From the NCBI GenBank assembly GCA_031375105.1, contig JANMHJ010000060.1, forward strand, positions 15,490-79,489: DNA of 64,000 nucleotides, read 5' to 3'. The position numbers and the translations under genes were made by a program. Shown one piece after another: positions 58,460-64,000 of the stretch. The notes under the pieces were generated by a model. That model was not told the origin of the DNA and made no database searches. It was given only the letters and a program-made list of their open reading frames with translations. This stretch comes from JANMDU01 sp031375105 (GTDB lineage: Bacteria > Pseudomonadota > Gammaproteobacteria > Burkholderiales > Burkholderiaceae_C). Position 1 is the first letter of the stretch. Each line of letters starts with the position of its first letter.

Positions 58460-60277
58460 ATGGCCATCCTTATTCCCGCCCTAAATAGCTGCGTCTCGCG
58501 CATGACGGGCGGCGAGCGGCGCTTAGCGCAGCGGCTGGAAGACAAGCTCGAAGACGACTATTTGATTTGGTATGACGTGCCGATTGGCCCCAAGCACTTG
58601 CACCCAGATTTTGTGGTGCTCCATCCGCATCGCGGCGTGTTGATTCTGGAGGTGAAAGACTGGAAGCTCAGCACCATCCAACAAGCCGACAAAGACACTT
58701 GGATCATTCTGGACAACGGCATTCCCAAGCATGTGGCAAGCCCGCTCACACAGGCGCGCCACTATGCGCATGAAGTAGTCGATGCGCTCAAACGAGATCC
58801 GCAGCTGATTCAGAGCGATGGTAAATATCAAGGCAATCTCGCATTTCCGTGGAGCTATGGCGTGGTGCTCACCAACATCACTCGCAAGCAATTTGAAACT
58901 GCCGAGCTGCAACTTGCCATCGAGCCTCGTCAAGTGATCTGCCAAGATGAAATGCTAGACAGCGTGGGTGCAGAAGAGCTGCAAGGCCGTTTGTGGGATA
59001 TGTTTCCCTACGGCATGCGCGGCACCATCACCCTGCCCCAGCTAGAGCGCATTCGTTGGCATCTGTTCCCCCAAGTGCGCGTGCAAACGCAAGGTGCCTT
59101 GTTTGACGACAGCGACGCTGACGCCGCGCTGCCAGACATCATGCGCGTGATGGACATTCAGCAAGAGCAGCTCGCCCGCAGCTTGGGCGAAGGCCACCGC
59201 GTGATTCATGGCGTGGCAGGCTCCGGCAAAACCATGATCCTCGGCTACCGCGCCGAATACCTTGCCAAGGCCAGCACGGCGAGCAGCAAACCCATTCTCA
59301 TCCTCTGCTTTAACGAGCCGCTGGGCGTCAAGCTCCATAGCGTGATGCAGGCCAAGGGATTGGGCACTCAAGTGCATGTGCGGCATTTTCACAAATGGTG
59401 TCGTGAGCAACTCGTCACATACGGCCAAAGCCTGCCTGCGCAAAACATGCCTGTGGATGCCAAGATGGCTGAAATGGTGCAGCGCGTCATTCATGGCGTG
59501 GAGCGCAAACACATCCCCGCCGGCCAATACCAAGCCGTGCTGATCGACGAAGGCCATGATTTCGCCCCCGAATGGCTCAAGCTCATCACGCAAATGATTG
59601 ACCCCGCCACCAACAGCCTGCTCGTGCTGTATGACGATGCGCAAAGCATTTACGAGCGGGCGCGAAGCAAACAATTCAGCTTCAAAAGCGTTGGCATCCA
59701 AGCCCAGGGCCGCACCACCATCCTCAAAATCAACTACCGCAACACCCGCCAGATCTTGCAAACCGCCAGCCTGGTGGCCGCAGACCTGCTCACCGCTGAA
59801 GACAAAGACGACGACGGCATCCCGCTCGTCAAGCCCATCAGCTGCGGCCGCGAAGGCCCCGAGCCCCTCATCATCAAACTCCCCAGCGTGCGCGAAGAAG
59901 CCTTTGCCATTGCCGACCACCTCGCCCAAGCCCACAAAGAAGGCTTCGCCTGGGGCGACATGGCTGTGCTCTGCGCAGATGGCAAAACCCGCGACCTCTG
60001 CGCCAACATCCTCGCGCAACGCAAGCTACCAATAGAAAACCGAATCAGCAGCGGCGACTTTGACCCCATGAGCAACAAGATCAAAGTCATGACCATGAAA
60101 GTCAGCAAAGGCCTTGAATTCCCCATCGTCGCCTTACCCGGCGTAGGCCAGATGCCCGCGCCGGGGGAGGATGAGACAGAGGCTGCACGGGTGTTTTATG
60201 TGGCCGCAACGCGGGCGACGCAGAGATTGGTGATGGCGGTGAGTGGGGATGGCAACTTCGCAAGAATCAGATTCTGA
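58460..60277 (+). CDS. NERD-domain superfamily I DNA helicase
   Basis: 605 aa. The N-terminal NERD (nuclease-related) domain covers ~10-130: HPDFVVLHPHRGVLILEVKDWK shows the D ... E-x-K pattern. The SF1 helicase part has Walker A HGVAGSGKTM (~250), Walker B AVLIDEGHDF (~360), KINYRNTRQIL, MKVSKGLEFPIVALPG and VAATRATQRLVM (~579). NERD fused to helicase modules occurs in several bacterial defence settings. No ribosome site is obvious. It is followed 93 bp later, on the same strand, by a PD-(D/E)xK/SEC-C protein of different base composition. Confidence 0.85.
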   Translation: MAILIPALNSCVSRMTGGERRLAQRLEDKLEDDYLIWYDVPIGPKHLHPDFVVLHPHRGVLILEVKDWKLSTIQQADKDTWIILDNGIPKHVASPLTQARHYAHEVVDALKRDPQLIQSDGKYQGNLAFPWSYGVVLTNITRKQFETAELQLAIEPRQVICQDEMLDSVGAEELQGRLWDMFPYGMRGTITLPQLERIRWHLFPQVRVQTQGALFDDSDADAALPDIMRVMDIQQEQLARSLGEGHRVIHGVAGSGKTMILGYRAEYLAKASTASSKPILILCFNEPLGVKLHSVMQAKGLGTQVHVRHFHKWCREQLVTYGQSLPAQNMPVDAKMAEMVQRVIHGVERKHIPAGQYQAVLIDEGHDFAPEWLKLITQMIDPATNSLLVLYDDAQSIYERARSKQFSFKSVGIQAQGRTTILKINYRNTRQILQTASLVAADLLTAEDKDDDGIPLVKPISCGREGPEPLIIKLPSVREEAFAIADHLAQAHKEGFAWGDMAVLCADGKTRDLCANILAQRKLPIENRISSGDFDPMSNKIKVMTMKVSKGLEFPIVALPGVGQMPAPGEDETEAARVFYVAATRATQRLVMAVSGDGNFARIRF

Positions 60278-60370
60278 TCGACTAAAACTCTGTTTTGTCG
60301 AAGGCGAAAGCCTCTCGTAGGCTAAAGGTAAAGCACGTTGCATTTTTCAAGCAAATAGGAATTCACCACT

Positions 60371-62536
60371 ATGCGATCTAGTCCACGTAGAACCAGTCGA
60401 GTCGAGACGGACGTTTTTGCAGATCTCGCGGAACTATGTTCCAAGCCAGGCTATGCGCACGCACTTGCTTACATATGCCATCGCGACAACTTTGTCACAT
60501 ATGACAAGGAAATAAAACCCAAGGACATGCAAAAGAGTTTCTTGTCTGAAAGATTGATACGCACGGAAGTCAACACGCTAATTGGACTCATGGTGAAGCA
60601 CGAAATCGATTTCAGTTTGCCAGACCCGGCCACAATGCAGAAATATGTCGATCAAACTTATTTGCTGATGGATGAGCTGCATGCAGCGATAGGCGCACCA
60701 ATGTTTGCCGGTATCACCGATATAACCTCTGAGCAACCATTGGCTAATAGGTCACATGGCGCATTTCTTCGTGAGCCAATTTTTTACGGCGGGGAATCGG
60801 CATATTCTTTTCAGTACCGCGACTTTGCGACAGAGAAGTACGAGAAAGACGATGACTGGCTGCGTCGCAATGTGGGATTCAGCATCAAAAACGCTACTGC
60901 GGTTATCCGCGCAATTGGTGAGAGGCAGAACGTAAACGTCATGGCTGCTTGGAAAGCAATGCCTCCTAATGATCCTGCGAGCTGGACAATACTCCCAGGT
61001 TTCTATTTAAATTCAGACGAACTAGCTACGGCAAGTGGAGTACAGCTCGAAGAAGTTTGCGCGGTGCTTGCAGCGTTCACACTCAAAGACAGAAATGCTG
61101 AGTTCTCAAACGCTAGCGCTTTCAACAGTATCTCAGCTACACCTTTATTGCCTTTACCTGACGGACGCGTCTTGCTATTTCAGTTTTACAGCATTGCTGA
61201 AGCACTCTACGAATCTCCCTTCTACTGGATGGGTGCAGACAATACCTACAAGTCAACGGCATTTAAGCATCGCGGTGAATTTACAGAGTCGTTTACGGCA
61301 GCACGGCTCACCAAAATTTTTGGGGCGATAAACGTTCAACGCAATATCGACATCTTTCAAGGAAAGAACAAGATCGGTGAAGTTGATGTTTTAGTGAATT
61401 ACGGCGACAGATTGATCGTAGTACAAGCGAAATCAAAGCGACTTACTCTGGAATCTAGAAAGGGAAATGATGGTCAACTAAGAGACGATTTTCAAAAAGC
61501 CATCGCAGACTCATATAGTCAGGCTTTACTCTGTGCAAAGCATCTTCTTTCTGGCACAGGAATATTGAAAAACTGCGATGGTACAAAGGTGACTTTTGCG
61601 TGGCAGCCTAAAGAGATCTTTATCTTTAACGTTGTCGCAGACCACTATCCAGCACTTAGTTTTCAAACTAGTCAATTTCTCCAGCCAGAGGTATCGCAAA
61701 AAATTCGCCCACCTTTCGTCATGGATGTGTTTCTCTTGGATGCCATGACCGAGATGCTAGAAACTCCTATCCGACTTCTTAGCTACGTCAATCAAAGAGT
61801 TGTTCTGGCAGATCGGCTACACATCACGCACGAGCTGGTCGCTTTGTCTTTCCATCTTAAGCAAAATCTGTGGCTATCGTCTGAATACGACTCCGCCCAC
61901 CTTGGTGACGATATTAGTCTCGATCTAGATGTCGCAATGACTGCAAGAAGAGACGGAATACCAGGGCAAAGAACACCAGAAGGAATCCTGACTCGCTTCA
62001 ATGGCACTGCGTTCGAGCGCTTAGTTGCTCAGATTGAACAGCGAAGTGATCCAGCAACTATTGAACTTGGTTTTTTGCTGCTAAGCCTGGGTGAAGAAAC
62101 TTGCCGTCACATCGACAAAGCAATAAACGAAATAACCGTTCGAAGCAAAGCCGATGGCTCCATACACGACTTTACAGTGAGTATTGGGGAAGCTGGAGAA
62201 GGAATATGCTTGCATTGCAATCCAAGCTCTGAGGATAAAGCAGCCGCAAGACTTTCGGCACATTGCTATGCTCGTAAGTACACAGAGAGAGCAGGCAAAT
62301 GGTTTGGTCTATGCCTCAACCCCGATGAAAGCATCAGAATGGGCTTGGTATTGGATTTTCCTTGGACTCATTCTGATGAAATGGATATTCATACTGCGTC
62401 AATGCGACAAGCTAAGGGTATGAACACAAGAGTATCTAATATACAGTGGCCACGCAGCAAAATCGGCCGCAACGATCCTTGCCCCTGCGGAAGCGGTTTA
62501 AAGTATAAAAAATGCCATCTCAATTTTCAAAGTTGA
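60371..62536 (+). CDS. Large protein with restriction-like nuclease motif and C-terminal SEC-C zinc motif
   Basis: 721 aa, not assigned to a known family. Residues 1-320 are mostly alpha-helical with no motif I recognise. Near 336 the stretch EVDVLVNYGDRLIVVQAKSKR has the D-x(n)-Q-x-K layout of a PD-(D/E)xK nuclease with Gln in place of Glu. The last 22 residues are a SEC-C zinc motif (CPCGSGLKYKKCH). The sequence looks richer in A/T than its neighbours and its codon use differs, suggesting transfer. AGGA lies 9 nt before the ATG. With the NERD-helicase it may form a defence pair; this is inference. Confidence 0.6.
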   Translation: MRSSPRRTSRVETDVFADLAELCSKPGYAHALAYICHRDNFVTYDKEIKPKDMQKSFLSERLIRTEVNTLIGLMVKHEIDFSLPDPATMQKYVDQTYLLMDELHAAIGAPMFAGITDITSEQPLANRSHGAFLREPIFYGGESAYSFQYRDFATEKYEKDDDWLRRNVGFSIKNATAVIRAIGERQNVNVMAAWKAMPPNDPASWTILPGFYLNSDELATASGVQLEEVCAVLAAFTLKDRNAEFSNASAFNSISATPLLPLPDGRVLLFQFYSIAEALYESPFYWMGADNTYKSTAFKHRGEFTESFTAARLTKIFGAINVQRNIDIFQGKNKIGEVDVLVNYGDRLIVVQAKSKRLTLESRKGNDGQLRDDFQKAIADSYSQALLCAKHLLSGTGILKNCDGTKVTFAWQPKEIFIFNVVADHYPALSFQTSQFLQPEVSQKIRPPFVMDVFLLDAMTEMLETPIRLLSYVNQRVVLADRLHITHELVALSFHLKQNLWLSSEYDSAHLGDDISLDLDVAMTARRDGIPGQRTPEGILTRFNGTAFERLVAQIEQRSDPATIELGFLLLSLGEETCRHIDKAINEITVRSKADGSIHDFTVSIGEAGEGICLHCNPSSEDKAAARLSAHCYARKYTERAGKWFGLCLNPDESIRMGLVLDFPWTHSDEMDIHTASMRQAKGMNTRVSNIQWPRSKIGRNDPCPCGSGLKYKKCHLNFQS

Positions 62537-62569
62537 GCGGAGCGTCTGCAAATCTGATTTTGAGCGTTC

Positions 62570-63070
62570 TTAAACCCACCGCCTCGCATCCTTAAACAAA
62601 ATCAACAACTGATCCGGCCTGAGCGGTGAGGCTTCAAAGCCGAATTTTTGATAAAACTGCGCGGCATCTTCGTCGATGGGATGGGTGAGCATGGCGCGGA
62701 TGCCAGCTTGCTCGGCGATGTTCAGGGTGCGGCGGATGGCATCTTGCAGCAGGCCGATACCGATACCTTGGCCTTGCGCGGCTTGGCTCACTGCTAGGCG
62801 GGCAAGCAGCATGACGGGGATGGGGTATTGGCCCATGCCTTTGCGGATGCGCTCGGGCGCTTCTAGCGGCTCCACTTGGCCGACGACGAGGCTGTAGTAG
62901 CCCAGCACTTGCTCTTTGCCTTGCGAGCTGTCGACGACAACGTAGCTTCGCGCCGAGCCACTGCCTTGGGCTTGCAGGGCGTGGCGCTGCAGCCAATCGT
63001 TGAGGCTGGGTTTGCCGCAGTCAAAGCCCGCAATGGGGCTCTTGCTGCTGAGCGGCTCAGGGGCGCGCAA
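62570..63070 (-). CDS. GNAT-family toxin, TacT-like
   Basis: 166 aa acetyltransferase of the type that blocks translation by acetylating aminoacyl-tRNA. Family features: FDCGKPSLNDWLQRHA near the start, VLGYYSLVVGQVEP, and the acetyl-CoA loop LARLAVSQAAQGQGIGIGLL; the C-terminus has AAQFYQKFGFEASPL. The start is inferred as the TTG at 63070, overlapping the antitoxin end by 14 bp; a longer frame to 63160 would extend far into the antitoxin gene. Pairs with the RHH antitoxin upstream. Confidence 0.85.
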   Translation of the reverse strand: MRAPEPLSSKSPIAGFDCGKPSLNDWLQRHALQAQGSGSARSYVVVDSSQGKEQVLGYYSLVVGQVEPLEAPERIRKGMGQYPIPVMLLARLAVSQAAQGQGIGIGLLQDAIRRTLNIAEQAGIRAMLTHPIDEDAAQFYQKFGFEASPLRPDQLLILFKDARRWV

Positions 63071-63506
63071 GGGCGCTCTCGCGTGAGGAGGTGGGTGCAG
63101 ACGTAGAAGCAGGCTTGCGCGTGGTGCTTGGCTTTTTGGATAGCTTTTTAGCGGGCGCACTGGCTTTGGCTGCGGCCTGCTCCCATGGCGCTTGGCGGGA
63201 GAAGAGATCTTTCAAGCCTGCGTTGCTACGCGCGGGGCGGTCTAGCAGGTCAATAAAGGCTTGGTAATCTTTGCTGCCGGCCATGAAGAGGCGCTGGTCA
63301 AGCAAGGTTTGCTCGGCGGCGAGGCAAGCGCTATCGAGGATGAAATCGGTGAGGGATTTATGCGCGGCATCCGCAGCTCGGCGCAGCACGGCGAGCTGCG
63401 CTTCGCTAGAGCGCAGGCCCAGGCGGGCGGAGCGCGAGGCCGTGGCGGTGGTCACATTGCGCAGCGCAGCGCTGGGGGTGCGGATTGAGGTGCGAGGTTT
63501 TTCCAT
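63057..63506 (-). CDS. DUF1778 ribbon-helix-helix antitoxin with long basic tail
   Basis: 149 aa. An RHH/DUF1778 domain (~27-80: RLGLRSSEAQLAVLRRAADAAHKSLTDFILDSACLAAEQ) is followed by FMAGSKDYQAFIDLLDRPA, the usual toxin-contact region. An unusual Ala/Lys/Ser/Thr-rich tail of ~45 residues ends the protein (SAPAKKLSKKPSTTRKPAS). The ATG at 63506 lies within a palindrome likely bound by the protein itself. Confidence 0.85.
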   Translation of the reverse strand: MEKPRTSIRTPSAALRNVTTATASRSARLGLRSSEAQLAVLRRAADAAHKSLTDFILDSACLAAEQTLLDQRLFMAGSKDYQAFIDLLDRPARSNAGLKDLFSRQAPWEQAAAKASAPAKKLSKKPSTTRKPASTSAPTSSRESALARP

Positions 63507-63517
63507 GGTAGACCATG
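63504..63517. promoter_or_regulatory. Palindromic operator at the antitoxin start
   Basis: CATGGT-AG-ACCATG covers the start codon, a typical autoregulation site for RHH antitoxins. Confidence 0.5.
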
Positions 63518-63865
63518 TTAGCACAAGCGACGTACATTTGCTTCTTGCCTATCTATCTCATCCGTGAAGACGTTTTACTACGGATTTATGCGCTCTTTGT
63601 GAGCCAAGCCTTGATGGAGCAATACGGCATTGATGCTTTCTAGGTTTAATTGCGGCGAATTCGCCACAATTAAAAGCAACCTCATTGACTTTGCCAGCTC
63701 AAAAGGCTGATTTGCTATCTTATTTATAGCACTTTGCGCAGATTCTATGCCGGCTAGTGGCCTATTTTGCACATAATTCATACCCCGTGCTCCTCCCACC
63801 ACCCTTCAGCCTGCGCTTTGCACGGCGCGCAGTTTTATTCACCGCACTTTTTGCGGTGAATAATT
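63518..63865. other. Intergenic region at the right end
   Basis: About 350 bp. Holds element A copy R12 and a perfect hairpin ATTCACCGCA-CTTTT-TGCGGTGAAT (63837-63861) just past the end of a minus-strand gene. A 74-codon open frame (63578-63802) spans R12 and is not supported. Confidence 0.5.
63714..63755 (+). repeat. Element A copy R12
   Basis: GCTATCTTATTTATAGCACT, then TTGCGCAGATTCTATGCCGGCT, with a tail AGTGGCCTATTTTGC. Confidence 0.9.
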
Positions 63866-64000
63866 CTAATTCCCATTAGAAATAGCATTAATAATCCAAT
63901 CCCATCCGGCGATACTTTTGATCGATTCATGTTGCGTTTCCAGGGTCTTGAGCGACCCCACCAGATGGTCCTCCAGTAAATCCAGCGTCTCAAAGGTTCG
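63866..64000 (-). CDS. C-terminal end of an unidentified gene (runs off the right edge)
   Basis: The last 44 codons of an open frame enter from beyond the edge and stop at TAG (63866-63868). The peptide contains TLDLLEDHLVGSLKTLETQH and ends in GWDWIINAISNGN, a helical, possibly coiled-coil C-terminus. No family is recognised. A perfect hairpin directly follows the stop, which supports a real 3' end. Confidence 0.45.
   Translation of the reverse strand, partial: RTFETLDLLEDHLVGSLKTLETQHESIKSIAGWDWIINAISNGN

Noticed and set aside
63578..63802. 74-codon frame near the right end
   Set aside because: Half of it is element A copy R12, and no start signal or family was found.
1..64000. CRISPR array, tRNA or rRNA genes, insertion sequences
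   Set aside because: No regularly spaced repeats, cloverleaf or rRNA segments, and no transposase or integrase frames were seen in reading both strands; weak or partial cases could still be missed without a search.

Overview
The window looks like a chromosomal segment of a betaproteobacterium, most likely Burkholderiales and close to Comamonadaceae. The grounds are mid-range GC judged by eye (not computed), BPSS1780/DUF2189 membrane proteins, lipoproteins with a C-GGGGG start, Tat-exported binding proteins, and a nitrate-assimilation gene set of the type shared by pseudomonads and Burkholderiales. No rRNA, tRNA, CRISPR array, transposase or phage gene was seen.

Layout. 0-5.7 kb: 7Fe ferredoxin (fdxA) and a thioredoxin-reductase-like ferredoxin-NADP reductase, an amino-acid-type ABC binding protein, Hsp20, tsaD and the antiterminator nasT. 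5.7-9.9 kb: two exported proteins of unknown role, then a LuxR-type response regulator and a hybrid histidine kinase. 9.9-30.8 kb: a large nitrate/nitrite assimilation region. It holds nrtA-nrtB-nrtD (ABC nitrate uptake), a PilJ/NarX-like membrane sensor fused to a CheA-like kinase with its own receiver and CheX phosphatase, a NarK-type transporter, a fused PP2C phosphatase/Ser-Thr kinase, nirB-nirD, nasA, and ybiB-cobA (siroheme supply). A lipoprotein 5'-nucleotidase gene on the opposite strand splits the last two genes from nasA. 30.8-40.2 kb: fatty acid hydroxylase, BaiN/HI0933 flavoprotein, phoD, and an RND efflux pump whose adaptor carries a very large Gly/Ala/Pro insertion. 40-50.5 kb: murI, a Fic protein lacking the catalytic His, a nucleotidyltransferase, class I fumarase, DUF2788/DUF2189 membrane proteins and acetyl-CoA synthetase. 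50.5-57.5 kb: LysR, cupin, MAPEG, DJ-1, GlxA, a DUF4143 ATPase, and exported MsrA and MsrB. 57.5-64 kb is accessory: an orphan HTH antitoxin-like protein, a NERD-helicase followed by a PD-(D/E)xK/SEC-C protein (a possible defence pair), and a TacT/RHH toxin-antitoxin.

Regulation can be read directly in the nitrate region. Three sequences match the sigma-54 -24/-12 consensus, upstream of nrtA, the NarK-type gene and nirB. The nrtA leader carries two hexaloop hairpins with A at position 1 and G at position 4, followed by a terminator. That is the RNA target expected for the ANTAR protein NasT encoded 4 kb upstream. NtrC would therefore set transcription, and NasT would decide read-through into nrt and the sensor genes.

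Three kinds of dispersed repeat run through the window. Twelve copies of a ~42-70 bp element (called A below) were found. Six lie inside conserved genes (binding protein, tsaD, nrtB, ybiB, baiN-like, murI) without breaking the frame, and one supplies a start codon. Three copies of a long GCGAAAG-rich inverted repeat (B) lie between genes. One 81-bp GGGTCAGA/TTAATT palindrome (C) is inserted in frame in nasA.
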